Shown: positions 1 to 6,969 of the stretch, one piece after another
Position numbering within the stretch: the stretch's first letter is position 1
Layout of the letters: each line of letters starts with the position of its first letter
Origin: Fusobacteriaceae bacterium
Lineage (GTDB): Bacteria > Fusobacteriota > Fusobacteriia > Fusobacteriales > Fusobacteriaceae
Assembly: GCA_016938425.1 (NCBI GenBank)
Contig: JAFGUR010000049.1
Coordinates: forward strand, 1 to 10,285
DNA length: 10,285 nucleotides
Direction: 5' to 3'
The notes under the pieces: generated by a model
Told to the model about the DNA's origin: nothing
The model's input: the letters and a program-made list of their open reading frames with translations, nothing else
Database searches by the model: none
Position numbers and translations under genes: made by a program

Positions 1-23
1 ATAAGTTTATAAAAAATAAAATA

Positions 24-29
24 TATAAT
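24..29 (+). promoter_or_regulatory. Candidate -10 box for the outer-membrane protein gene
   Basis: A perfect TATAAT lies about 27 bases before the favoured start codon in very AT-rich DNA. The matching -35 would fall at the first bases of the window (ATAAGT), which is a poor match. This is therefore only a -10 candidate, and AT-rich DNA produces such boxes by chance. Confidence 0.35.
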
Positions 30-55
30 TATTAAAAAAGGGGATGAACAAATCA

Positions 56-1213
56 ATGAAAAGAACAGCAACTTTATTAGCAGGGTTACTTTTAGTAACA
101 GGAACAACATTTGCAGCAGGAACTTGGTCTTTGGAAGACACTATGATTAGAGTAAAAACAAACTTAGTAGATACAGGAGAAGGAACTGTAAATGATGATT
201 CAAATGAAGATACAGATTTAGAACTTCAATTTAATGTTCAAATAGATGATAAGACGAAGATAACATTAAATTATAATACAGATGATGTAAAAGATAGTAA
301 TTATGTAGATGGTTCTGATAATGCAGCTGAATTGTTAATATATAGAAAAGATAGGAAAATAGAAGCGCAATTTGATGCTGCAGTTTCTTTTAATGGTAAA
401 GATGATAAAGGTAATAATGCAGATTTCATTTTTGAAGATCAAACATCTTATAAAACATATTTGAAATTAAACTTTACAAAAGATGTTGGAGTATCTTTAT
501 ATCCTTTTAACATGGGATTGGCAAATGGGGTAGTATTTGATGAAGACAAAGGACATACAGAAATACCCGGATTAGTTTTACAGACAAAAAAAGGATATAT
601 TGGGATAGGGATGGACGCAGTTGATTCAGAAAATAATATAATGGCTTTAAAAGCAGGATATTCATTTGATGCATATAATGGGAAAATTGATTTGAAATAT
701 TCAGGAGCTTTCTGGGACTCGGATGAAATAAACAGAAGTACAGCAGTAGTAGGAACGGCTGGAAGAATAGGCTATATAACTCATGATATTAATGTACATG
801 GTGAATTTAGACCTGCGAAAAACGTAAATTTAATTGCAGAAGCAGGAATAAATATGTTACCAGAAAAGACTCTTTATGATGCAGATGGAGAAGAAATAAA
901 AAGTGCATTTGGATTATCAGTAAAAGGGACATTTGATGTAACAAGAGAAGTATCGCCATATGTTCAAGTAAAATATACAACAGATGGATTCTTGGCTTAC
1001 GAGGATATGTATAAAATTAATATAGATAAAAATACAGAAACAAGTGGACTTTTAGAGTTAATAGGTGGAGTGGATTATTATTTCCAAGATAATGTTATAC
1101 TTAATGGGGAAATTAAAATTATGAACGCAGGAGAAAAAGTATTTATTGATAATGATGGAGGATATACGTCTTCAGCATTAGTATTGTCAGCAGGAGCAGC
1201 TTATAAATTTTAA
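56..1213 (+). CDS. Outer-membrane beta-barrel protein (porin-like)
   Basis: This is a probable outer-membrane protein of about 385 residues that I cannot assign to a named family. The N-terminus MKRTATLLAGLLLVTGTTFA is a classic signal peptide, with cleavage likely after TTFA or TTFAA. The mature part alternates short polar and hydrophobic stretches, as in amphipathic beta strands, with Asp/Asn/Gly-rich turns. It ends in AAYKF, a C-terminal phenylalanine strand of the kind the BAM machinery recognises. There is no coiled coil, SLH segment or autotransporter passenger. Start choice: the in-frame ATG at 44 directly abuts the purine run AAGGGGATGA (38-47), so a Shine-Dalgarno could not serve it. 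ATG at 56 gives a usable if rather long spacing of about 11 and an ordinary signal peptide; starting at 44 would add only MNKS. The gene stands alone, followed by a strong terminator. Transport or adhesion role is unknown. Confidence 0.8.
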   Translation: MKRTATLLAGLLLVTGTTFAAGTWSLEDTMIRVKTNLVDTGEGTVNDDSNEDTDLELQFNVQIDDKTKITLNYNTDDVKDSNYVDGSDNAAELLIYRKDRKIEAQFDAAVSFNGKDDKGNNADFIFEDQTSYKTYLKLNFTKDVGVSLYPFNMGLANGVVFDEDKGHTEIPGLVLQTKKGYIGIGMDAVDSENNIMALKAGYSFDAYNGKIDLKYSGAFWDSDEINRSTAVVGTAGRIGYITHDINVHGEFRPAKNVNLIAEAGINMLPEKTLYDADGEEIKSAFGLSVKGTFDVTREVSPYVQVKYTTDGFLAYEDMYKINIDKNTETSGLLELIGGVDYYFQDNVILNGEIKIMNAGEKVFIDNDGGYTSSALVLSAGAAYKF

Positions 1214-1222
1214 TAATTATTT

Positions 1223-1248
1223 GAGGTGAGTAATCACCTCTTTTTTTT
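1223..1248 (+). terminator. Rho-independent terminator of the outer-membrane protein gene
   Basis: A perfect 7-bp stem, GAGGTGA (1223-1229) with TCACCTC (1234-1240), encloses a GTAA loop. Eight T residues follow immediately. It begins 9 bases after the TAA stop and is a textbook intrinsic terminator, separating this gene from the truA unit. Confidence 0.93.
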
Positions 1249-1257
1249 ACAAAAAAG

Positions 1258-1286
1258 TAGACTCATATTAAAATCTATGATATTCT
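1258..1286 (+). promoter_or_regulatory. Probable promoter of the truA-GNAT-kinase unit
   Basis: An extended -10, TGATATTCT (box TATTCT at 1281-1286), follows a weak -35, TAGACT (1258-1263), at 17 bases spacing. The TGA before the -10 is also found in the rpmB and mutS2 promoters of this window. An alternative is TTTACA (1246-1251) with TAAAAT (1269-1274), also 17 apart, but its -35 overlaps the preceding terminator's T-run. Confidence 0.5.
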
Positions 1287-1313
1287 AAGTATATAAGATA
1301 TATGAGGTGTATA

Positions 1314-2051
1314 ATGCGAAATATTAAGATGACTTATGAATATGACGGAACAAATTTTTTTGGTATGCAAAGGCAGAAAAAAGATAGAACTGTTGCAGGG
1401 GAAATGGAGAGAGCTATAAAAATCCTCCTTAAAGAAGAAGTGGAACTTATAAATTCAGGTAGAACAGATAGAGGTGTTCATGCCCTTTGTCAAGTGAGCA
1501 ATTTTTTTACTAATTCTAAAATTCCTTTGAGTAATTTTAAACACGCTTTATCAAATATATTACCAGAAGACATTAATTTAATAAATGTAGAAGAAGTTCC
1601 AGAAGATTTTAATTCTAGATTTTCAGCAAAATGGCGTTCATATATATATAAACTGTCTCATAATAAAAATATTTTTGATAGAAATAAAGTTATGTTTACA
1701 AAAGATGAAATTGATTGTGAAAAATTAAATGAAATACTTAAACAATTAAAAGGAAAGCATGATTTTGGAAGCTTTAGAAAAGCAGATTGTACAGCTGTAA
1801 ATGGAGAGAGAGAAATATATGAAATATACTCTTATGAAGAAAAAGACGAGGTTCATATATATATAAAAGCTAACTCATTTTTAAAATCTATGGTAAGAAT
1901 AATAGTAGCTTCTAGTTTAGCAGTTTATTTTAATGAAAAACCAAAAGATTATTTGATACAAAAATTAAACAATCCCAATATAAAAGAAAATGGGAAACTA
2001 ATAGCACCTCCACAGGGGCTTTATCTTTATGAGGTAAATTATGGTGATTAG
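1314..2051 (+). CDS. truA: tRNA pseudouridine(38-40) synthase TruA
   Basis: TruA isomerises uridines 38, 39 and 40 of the tRNA anticodon arm to pseudouridine in the cytoplasm. The 245-residue product has the family's usual length. It opens with the typical strand NIKMTYEYDGTNFFGMQ. It carries the catalytic motif GRTDRGVHA, whose aspartate is residue 52 (equivalent to E. coli Asp60). The conserved RSYIYKL segment follows near residue 110, then FLKSMVRIIV near 190 and the C-terminal APPQGLYLYEV. Start choice: an in-frame ATG at 1302 lies just before the Shine-Dalgarno GAGGTG (1304-1309), so it cannot be the start. ATG at 1314 sits 4 bases after that site and begins where the family normally begins. 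It heads a three-gene unit and overlaps the acetyltransferase gene by 11 bases, implying co-translation. Confidence 0.97.
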   Translation: MRNIKMTYEYDGTNFFGMQRQKKDRTVAGEMERAIKILLKEEVELINSGRTDRGVHALCQVSNFFTNSKIPLSNFKHALSNILPEDINLINVEEVPEDFNSRFSAKWRSYIYKLSHNKNIFDRNKVMFTKDEIDCEKLNEILKQLKGKHDFGSFRKADCTAVNGEREIYEIYSYEEKDEVHIYIKANSFLKSMVRIIVASSLAVYFNEKPKDYLIQKLNNPNIKENGKLIAPPQGLYLYEVNYGD

Positions 2052-2487
2052 AAAAATTGAAAAGAATGAAAAAGAAACTATAGATGAGATAATTGCAAAT
2101 GAAATAGAAATTTTTGGAGAAAATGGAGCAGTAGATATTTGGAACTTAAAACCTTTGATAAAATATGGGAAAGTTTACGGTTTGTTTTCTAAAGAAAACT
2201 TAATTTCTTGGATACAATTAATTTCAGATTGGGAAAAGGAAAAAATTTATATTTATGGTATAGCTACAAAGAAAGAGTTTGTAGGAAAAGGTTATGCTAA
2301 AAAACTTGTTAAAGAGGTAATAAATAATTGTTTAGACGATGGTTTTAAAAGTATAGAACTTACAGTTTCACCTAATAATATAAATGCTATTAAGTTTTAT
2401 GAAAAAATAGGATTTTTGAAGAAGGAATATTTAGAAAATGAATATGGGCATGGAAACCATAGATGGCTGTATGAAATGATATTATAA
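2041..2487 (+). CDS. GNAT-family N-acetyltransferase
   Basis: This is a single-domain acetyl-CoA-dependent acetyltransferase of 148 residues, the usual size for a stand-alone GNAT. The acetyl-CoA pyrophosphate-binding motif A is seen as GIATKKEFVGKGYAKKLV (residues 73-90), with VGKGYA matching the R/Q-x-x-G-x-G/A signature although the first position is not R or Q. Motif B is NNINAIKFYEKIGF (112-125), with the tyrosine that commonly acts as general acid. The substrate cannot be read: members modify small amines, antibiotics, tRNA, or protein N-termini and lysines. Its start overlaps the end of truA by 11 bases, with its own GAGGT (2031-2035) 5 bases upstream inside truA, so the two are translated together. 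RimI-like use is possible given the translation neighbour, but nothing specific supports it. Confidence 0.9.
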   Translation: MVIRKIEKNEKETIDEIIANEIEIFGENGAVDIWNLKPLIKYGKVYGLFSKENLISWIQLISDWEKEKIYIYGIATKKEFVGKGYAKKLVKEVINNCLDDGFKSIELTVSPNNINAIKFYEKIGFLKKEYLENEYGHGNHRWLYEMIL

Positions 2488-2495
2488 ATAAAGAA

Positions 2496-2511
2496 AGGAG
2501 GAGGGATTTTG
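2496..2511 (+). promoter_or_regulatory. Ribosome binding site fixing a TTG start
   Basis: A strong purine-rich site, AGGAGGAGGG (2496-2505), lies 7 bases (counted from AGGAGG) before TTG at 2509-2511. No ATG or GTG lies in frame nearby, so the histidine kinase almost certainly begins with TTG. The rare start codon may lower its output relative to the two upstream genes. Confidence 0.75.
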
Positions 2512-3621
2512 GAATTAGAGAAAGAATTATCTAAAGAGCTTGAAAATAGTCCCATATTAAAGGCATTAGTTTGCTCAATGCCAGAATATATTATAATATT
2601 TGACTTAAAAGGGAAAATAGTTTCTATTAACGGAAGAATGAGAGAATTTATAAAGGAAATCCCTTCTCTAAGCTTTACAACTGGGGAAGAAAAGGTTCCT
2701 AATCTTTGTGAAATGAATTTGTTAGATAATAGATGCCATTTTTTAAAAGCATGTAGTGGTTGTATGTTTGAAAAACTTATTTCAGAAGTGAGAGAGAAAA
2801 AAGAACCAATATTTAATAGAGAGGGTTTTTTAAATTTTAGTATTGGTGGATTAACAGAAAGAATTAGTATAATTTTAAATGTATACCCTTTTGAATATAA
2901 AGAAGAAGAGTATATTATTTTTAGTTTTAGAGATATAGAAAATATTCGTGAATATGAAAGAAAAAGAATAGAAGATATGCATAAATTATCCCTGATAGGT
3001 GAATCAGTGGCATCGATAGTACATGATTTGAAAAATCCTTTAACAGGTCTTTATGGATATTTAGAACTAATGAAAATAAAAGAGAATAAAGAAGAATTGA
3101 TTTCCAAAATGGAAGGGTCTTTAGAAGTGATAAGAACCACTTTAGAAGATGTCTTGGGTCTTACAACAGAAGTAGAAAGCATGACTCTTGAAAAGACTAA
3201 AGAGGACGTATTAGAGATGATAAAAGATATAGTTAGACTTTTAAGAGTAGAGGACATTACAGAGATATATACAGATGGAAATTTATATGCAAATATAGAT
3301 AAGATGAAATTTCATAATGTATTTTGGAACATAATAAAAAATGCTAATGAGTCTTTAAATGATTTGGATGATAAAATTAAAATAAGTATAATAGAAATAG
3401 AAGACATGTTAGAAATAGTAGTAGAAGATAATGGAAAAGGTATTGCTGAGGAAAACAAGAAAGAAATATTTAAACCAGGAAAAACTTTTGGTAAACATAA
3501 TGGAACAGGTTTTGGACTTGTAAATGCAAAGCGAATAGTTGAAGCTCATAAGGGGCAAATATATTTTGAATCAGAAGAAGGAAAAGGAACAAAATTTTTT
3601 ATAGTTATCAAAAAAGACTAA
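2509..3621 (+). CDS. Cytosolic PAS-type sensor histidine kinase (orphan)
   Basis: A two-component sensor kinase of 370 residues without a signal peptide or membrane segment, so it should sense an internal cue. Residues 15-145 look like a PAS domain (YIIIFDLKGKIVSINGRMREF, then a YPF...EEYIIFSFRDI end) carrying four clustered cysteines: C67, C76, C82 and C85, with the last pair as CSGC. The HisKA-type dimerisation region has the phospho-acceptor His172 in VHDLKNPLTG. The HATPase domain shows an N box (NIIKNANESL, 274-283), G1 (DNGKGI, 307-312) and G2 (NGTGFGL, 331-337). It starts at TTG, 21 bases after the acetyltransferase stop, in an apparent operon with truA. No response regulator is encoded nearby, so its partner must lie elsewhere. 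The cysteine pattern resembles the C...CxxC often seen in bacterial sensor PAS domains and could bind a metal or Fe-S cluster or respond to redox state; that is inference. Confidence 0.9.
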   Translation: MELEKELSKELENSPILKALVCSMPEYIIIFDLKGKIVSINGRMREFIKEIPSLSFTTGEEKVPNLCEMNLLDNRCHFLKACSGCMFEKLISEVREKKEPIFNREGFLNFSIGGLTERISIILNVYPFEYKEEEYIIFSFRDIENIREYERKRIEDMHKLSLIGESVASIVHDLKNPLTGLYGYLELMKIKENKEELISKMEGSLEVIRTTLEDVLGLTTEVESMTLEKTKEDVLEMIKDIVRLLRVEDITEIYTDGNLYANIDKMKFHNVFWNIIKNANESLNDLDDKIKISIIEIEDMLEIVVEDNGKGIAEENKKEIFKPGKTFGKHNGTGFGLVNAKRIVEAHKGQIYFESEEGKGTKFFIVIKKD

Positions 3622-3632
3622 TATTCATGCAT

Positions 3633-3661
3633 AAAATAGTATCTTTTTAAGGTACTATTTT
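3633..3661 (+). terminator. Hairpin terminator after the histidine kinase gene
   Basis: A perfect 9-bp inverted repeat, AAAATAGTA (3633-3641) with TACTATTTT (3653-3661), lies 11 bases after the kinase stop. The stem can extend inward through CTT/AAG with one G-U pair. The T residues lie partly within the 3' arm rather than in a separate run, so termination may be weaker than at 1223-1248. Confidence 0.7.
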
Positions 3662-3703
3662 TATGTATGTGTAAAATTTTATTTAAACTAGTTAAGATCT
3701 TTG

Positions 3704-3745
3704 TATGCTTCGAATTTTTAGTACAAAACATAAATTCTAAGCGTA
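3704..3745. repeat. Long imperfect inverted repeat (hairpin)
   Basis: The left arm TATGCTTCGAATTT (3704-3717) pairs with AAATTCTAAGCGTA (3732-3745). This makes 14 positions with one G-U pair and one C/T mismatch, around a 14-base loop. It has no adjacent T-run, so it is not an obvious terminator. It abuts and just overlaps the left edge of the dispersed repeat copy at 3743. Confidence 0.6.
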
Positions 3746-3850
3746 GGATATTTTTTGCGAAGCTTATCCTTTAGAAAACCCATTAAAATAAAATTTTTTT
3801 TAAACCTAAATAAAAGTTAAGAGTCTAGCGTCACATTGGTTTGGGGAAGC
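3743..3850 (+). repeat. Dispersed intergenic repeat, degenerate copy
   Basis: This block shares order and wording with 6970-7097. It has GTAGGAT-N-TTTTTTG, then AGCTTATCCTTTAG, an AT-only spacer, GTCYAGC and finally GGTTTGGG with GAAGC. The TATCCTTTAG-to-GTCYAGC distance is 58 bases here and 61 in the other copy. Compared with that copy it lacks eight bases (NTGTAAGG) before AGCTTATCC, and the GC-rich hairpins at the right end have decayed. AGGATA (3745-3750) and TATCCT (3765-3770) form a short stem. Same orientation as the other copy. Confidence 0.6.
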
Positions 3851-3854
3851 TGTT

Positions 3855-3875
3855 GCGATTGTAAGGAGCTTATCC
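3855..3875 (+). repeat. Extra copy of the dispersed repeat's core 21-mer
   Basis: This 21-base segment matches 6984-7004 at 19 of 21 positions, including an unbroken 16-base identity, TGTAAGGAGCTTATCC. It lies 5 bases after the end of the degenerate repeat copy. The core therefore occurs three times in this window: intact here and at 6984, and shortened at about 3757-3769. Confidence 0.7.
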
Positions 3876-3983
3876 CTGTGGGAGAGCTTCTGATTTATGT
3901 TTTGCTGTCTTTCTCAAACGAACAACGCTTTATTATGCAAAGGTCTTTAATTGTACTTAATGCAAAATCCCTTTATTTAAAAT

Positions 3984-4012
3984 AAAAAAAAGACAGTAAA
4001 ATCTGTCTTTTT
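3984..4012 (-). terminator. Rho-independent terminator of rpmB, probably bidirectional
   Basis: A perfect 10-bp stem, AAAAAGACAG (3987-3996) with CTGTCTTTTT (4003-4012), has a 6-base loop. On the minus strand the GACAG stem is followed by an eight-T run (the A's at 3984-3991), one base after the rpmB stop. The plus strand also has five T's, so it can stop transcription arriving from the kinase side as well. Confidence 0.92.
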
Positions 4013-4013
4013 A

Positions 4014-4274
4014 TTAGTTAGCTTTGATTGCTTTATATAATTTTTTAGATAAAGTTTTCTCATTAGCTTTTAAGTAGCTTACTACTTCAGCTTCTGATTT
4101 ACTGTTTAAAGTTTTTAAAGCCTTAGTAGAAACTCTAACTTTTAAAGATAATCCATTTACAACGATTGTTGTATTTTGTAAGTTTGGTTTCCAAACTCTT
4201 TTTGTTAATCTGTGTGAGTGAGAAATTTGGTTACCAGTTGTAGTCCCAACTCCAGTTATATCACATACTCTCAT
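4014..4274 (-). CDS. rpmB: 50S ribosomal protein L28
   Basis: A basic ribosomal protein of the large subunit, 86 residues. The start MRVCDITGVGTTTGNQISHS and the following HRLTKRVWKPNLQ match the L28 family pattern (C-x-[IV]-TG...GN..SH....KR...PNLQ). VNGLSLKVRVSTKALKTL is the second conserved segment, and a Lys-rich helix closes the protein. Only one cysteine is present, so it is not the zinc-binding CxxC form. It is longer than the roughly 62-residue B. subtilis form and closer in length to the E. coli protein. Start choice: an in-frame GTG at 4281-4283 lies inside the Shine-Dalgarno AGGAGGTG (4281-4288). ATG at 4274 is 8 bases from AGGAGG and gives the normal N-terminus. It stands alone with its own promoter and terminator, divergent from mutS2. 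Confidence 0.97.
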   Translation of the reverse strand: MRVCDITGVGTTTGNQISHSHRLTKRVWKPNLQNTTIVVNGLSLKVRVSTKALKTLNSKSEAEVVSYLKANEKTLSKKLYKAIKAN

Positions 4275-4306
4275 TCGATTCACCTCCTAAGAAAATTCCG
4301 TTTTAA

Positions 4307-4335
4307 ATTCTATCATGTTAGCAGAAAAAAAGCAA
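4307..4335 (-). promoter_or_regulatory. Promoter of rpmB
   Basis: Reading the minus strand, TTGCTT (4330-4335) and TAGAAT (4307-4312) are separated by exactly 17 bases. The -10 is extended by TGA. Transcription would start near 4300, giving a leader of about 25 bases. This is one of the best promoter matches in the window. Confidence 0.75.
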
Positions 4336-4399
4336 GTATTTTTTCTTTACAAAAATATTAAAAGATTATTGAGAAATTCAAAAATAGATTTATTTAGGT

Positions 4400-4429
4400 T
4401 TGGTAAGAGAGAAGGATTTGTGATATAAT
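4400..4429 (+). promoter_or_regulatory. Promoter of mutS2
   Basis: A perfect TATAAT (4424-4429) is extended by TGA (4421-4423) and preceded by TTGGTA (4400-4405) at 18 bases spacing. Transcription should start near 4436, about 29 bases before the ATG. The Shine-Dalgarno GAGGAG lies at 4453-4458. It diverges from the rpmB promoter about 65 bases away, so the two can fire independently. Confidence 0.75.
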
Positions 4430-4464
4430 ATTTTGACTAATTCTATATTTTTGAGGAGAGAAGA

Positions 4465-6807
4465 ATGAACAAACATACATTTAAAGTTTTAGAATTTTTA
4501 AAACTTAAAGATTTATTGTGTAAATATGCAATAACAGAAGAAGCAATAGATAAGATAAGTAATTTAGAACCTTTTAATGATATAAATAAACTTAGAAAAG
4601 AGCTTGAAATAACACTTCAATATTTTGAACTTTCAAAATATGATGGTGGTGTAGATTTAAGTGGAGTAAAAAATATTAAAAATTATATAGAAAAAACAAG
4701 TTTAATTGGAACATATCTTGCTCCAGAAGAGTTTTTTCAAATTAAGAAAAATATTAGAATTTTTAGAATAACTAAAACTAAAATTGAAGAACTTGAAAGT
4801 AAATATAGAACACTGTATTCAAAATTTAAAGAAATTCCAGTGTATAAAGGGATAGAAGATTTGATAGAAAAAGTAGTTAATGATAACGGAGAGATTAATG
4901 ACACAGCTTCTCCAGAACTTGGTGAAATCAGGAAAAATAGGAGACAAATATCTGAAACTATCAAGAATAAATTAGAAGATATTTTTAATAGTTCTACTTA
5001 TTCAGGAGTGATCCAAGAAAGACTTATTACTGAGAGGGAAGGTAGAAGCGTAATTCCTATAAAAGCAGATTTTAAAGGGCAATTAAAAGGAATAGAACAT
5101 GATCGTTCTTCTAGTGGACAAACTATATTTATAGAGCCTTTAACAGTATTACCATTAAATAATAAGATGAGAGAGCTTGAAGTTAGAGAAAGAGAAGAAA
5201 TAAAAAAAATCTTATTAAGACTTACTGATAATATTAGATTTAATAGTGAAGGATTATTAAAAATAGCAGAGGCTATAACAGAATTGGATATATTGAATGT
5301 TAAAAATCAATTTGCTAAAGAATATAATTGTAATATGCCTAAAATTATAGAAAGAGAACAAATAAAAATAGTAGAAGGAAGACATCCATTTATTCCACAA
5401 GATGTAGTTGTTCCTCTTAGTTTTGAGTTAGGAAAAGATTATAACATAATGCTTATAACAGGTCCAAATACTGGAGGGAAAACAGTAGCCTTAAAAGTTG
5501 CAGGACTTTTGACATTGATGTCTTTATGTGGACTACTTATCCCTGCATCAGACAAAACAGAAATAGGAATGTTTAATGGAATTTATGCAGACATTGGAGA
5601 TGAACAAAGTATTGAACAAAATTTATCATCATTCTCTGGACATTTAAAAAATATACAAGAAATCTTAGAATCAGTAACAAGAAATTCTCTGGTACTTTTA
5701 GATGAATTAGGTTCAGGAACAGACCCAATGGAAGGGTCAGCCTTTGCAATGGCTGTAATTGACCATTTAAAAGAAAAGAAAGTTAAGACAATAGTTTCTA
5801 CCCATTTTAGTGAAGTAAAAGCGTATGGATACAATCAAGAGGGTGTAGAGAGTGCTTCAATGGAATTTGATGCTGAAACTTTATCTCCTACATATAGATT
5901 ACTTTTAGGAATCCCTGGGGAAAGTAATGCTCTTAAAATTGCAAGAAGATTAGGTGTATCATTAGAGATTATTGAAAGAGCTGAAAAGTATATTTCTGAA
6001 GAAGATAAAAAAGTAGAGTCAATGATTGCTACAATTAAAGAAAAAAGTAGAGAAGTAGAGGATGCTCAAGGAGAAGTTGAGAGATTAAAGGTAGAAGCTC
6101 AAAATCTTAGAGATTCTTATGAAGATAAACTTAGAAACTTTGAAAAAGAGAAAAATCAAATGCTTAAAGAAGCTTATGAAAATTCGGATCAAATTATAAA
6201 AAATGCACAAGAAAAAGCAAAAGCTTTAATTGAAAAAATAAGAAAAGATGAATCTCATAAAGAAGAGTTAAAAGCAACTGAAAAAGCTCTCCAAATGCTT
6301 AGAAATGAAGTTAGAGAAGAAAAGACAAAAAGTATTACTACAGAAGTTAGGATTAAAAGTAGTTTAAAAATTTCAAAAGGCGAAAAAGTATACATTAAAA
6401 GTTTAAATGGAGATGCAATAGTTTTAAAAGTTATAGATAATAAAGAAATGGCTCAAGTACAAGCAGGAGTTTTAAAGTTAACAGTTTCTTTTGATGATAT
6501 TCAAAAACTTAAAGAAATCCCAACAAAATCTACAACAAAAGTAGTTGTTGGAAGTAGAAGTAGTGTAAGGTCATCAATAGATGTTAGAGGGAAAATGGTT
6601 GATGATGCAATCCATGAGTTAGAAAATTATTTAGATAAAGCTATGATGAGTGGATATAATGAAATCAGTGTAGTTCATGGAAAAGGCACAGGACAACTTA
6701 GAAAAGGGATACAAGAGTTTTTGAGAACATGCCCTTATATTGATTCATATAGAGATGCTGACCAAAATGAAGGTGGAATTGGTTGTACAGTTATTAGGTT
6801 AAAATAA
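4465..6807 (+). CDS. mutS2: Endonuclease/ribosome-rescue ATPase MutS2
   Basis: A full-length MutS2 of 780 residues, the usual family length. An N-terminal core and clamp region (1-300) lacks the mismatch-reading domain of MutS1. The ABC-type ATPase has Walker A GPNTGGKT (333-340), the SSFSGHL signature (388-394), Walker B LVLLDELGSGTDP (409-421, D413/E414) and the STH switch (445-447). A long Lys/Glu-rich coiled coil spans about 510-620, and a KOW-like segment 637-680. The C-terminal Smr nuclease domain has SIDVRGK (704-710) and HGKGTG (738-743). Known family roles are suppression of homologous recombination by cutting branched DNA and, in B. subtilis, splitting collided ribosomes. GAGGAG lies 6 bases before the ATG. 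It is monocistronic here, with its own promoter, divergent from the L28 gene. Confidence 0.97.
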   Translation: MNKHTFKVLEFLKLKDLLCKYAITEEAIDKISNLEPFNDINKLRKELEITLQYFELSKYDGGVDLSGVKNIKNYIEKTSLIGTYLAPEEFFQIKKNIRIFRITKTKIEELESKYRTLYSKFKEIPVYKGIEDLIEKVVNDNGEINDTASPELGEIRKNRRQISETIKNKLEDIFNSSTYSGVIQERLITEREGRSVIPIKADFKGQLKGIEHDRSSSGQTIFIEPLTVLPLNNKMRELEVREREEIKKILLRLTDNIRFNSEGLLKIAEAITELDILNVKNQFAKEYNCNMPKIIEREQIKIVEGRHPFIPQDVVVPLSFELGKDYNIMLITGPNTGGKTVALKVAGLLTLMSLCGLLIPASDKTEIGMFNGIYADIGDEQSIEQNLSSFSGHLKNIQEILESVTRNSLVLLDELGSGTDPMEGSAFAMAVIDHLKEKKVKTIVSTHFSEVKAYGYNQEGVESASMEFDAETLSPTYRLLLGIPGESNALKIARRLGVSLEIIERAEKYISEEDKKVESMIATIKEKSREVEDAQGEVERLKVEAQNLRDSYEDKLRNFEKEKNQMLKEAYENSDQIIKNAQEKAKALIEKIRKDESHKEELKATEKALQMLRNEVREEKTKSITTEVRIKSSLKISKGEKVYIKSLNGDAIVLKVIDNKEMAQVQAGVLKLTVSFDDIQKLKEIPTKSTTKVVVGSRSSVRSSIDVRGKMVDDAIHELENYLDKAMMSGYNEISVVHGKGTGQLRKGIQEFLRTCPYIDSYRDADQNEGGIGCTVIRLK

Positions 6808-6862
6808 AAAGTAACTACTTAGGGTTTAAATACAAAACAATTGATTTTAAAAGAATTTAACT

Positions 6863-6889
6863 CTATTTTTAATAAAAAAAAATAGTTTT
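6863..6889 (+). terminator. Possible weak terminator of mutS2
   Basis: CTATTTTT (6863-6870) and AAAAATAG (6878-6885) form an 8-bp stem made almost entirely of A-T pairs, followed by TTTT. It is 56 bases after the mutS2 stop. The stem is weak and termination is uncertain. No better intrinsic terminator is seen before it. Confidence 0.35.
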
Positions 6890-6969
6890 GACAAAAAACC
6901 TTAAAAGTCAAATGTTCAAGTCTTGGACTTAAGATTACTCTAAAATTTCTTTCAAAAAACCTCGTAAAT

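Larger units (their letters stand above)
3662..3986. other. Non-coding stretch between the kinase and rpmB terminators
   Basis: No convincing gene lies here. It contains a 14-bp imperfect hairpin (3704-3745), a degenerate copy of the dispersed repeat (3743-3850), a further copy of the repeat's core 21-mer (3855-3875), and a local hairpin GAAGCT (3846-3851) with AGCTTC (3885-3890). The latter encloses a small TCCC-TGT-GGGA stem. From about 3891 to 3986 I see only AT-rich sequence. Confidence 0.7.

Noticed and set aside
3667..3774. A 35-codon open frame (MCKILFKLVKIF...) inside the first non-coding stretch
   Set aside because: It has no Shine-Dalgarno, runs through the hairpin at 3704-3745 and the repeat, and its composition is that of AT-rich non-coding DNA.
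3935..3966. Two ATGCAAA words 25 bases apart, considered as a direct repeat or CRISPR-like unit
   Set aside because: Only seven bases are shared, there are only two copies, and the surroundings do not match. This is expected by chance in AT-rich DNA.
6888..6893. A perfect TTGACA -35 box after mutS2
   Set aside because: No acceptable -10 lies 15-19 bases downstream (the sequence there is around AAATGTTC), so it is probably chance.
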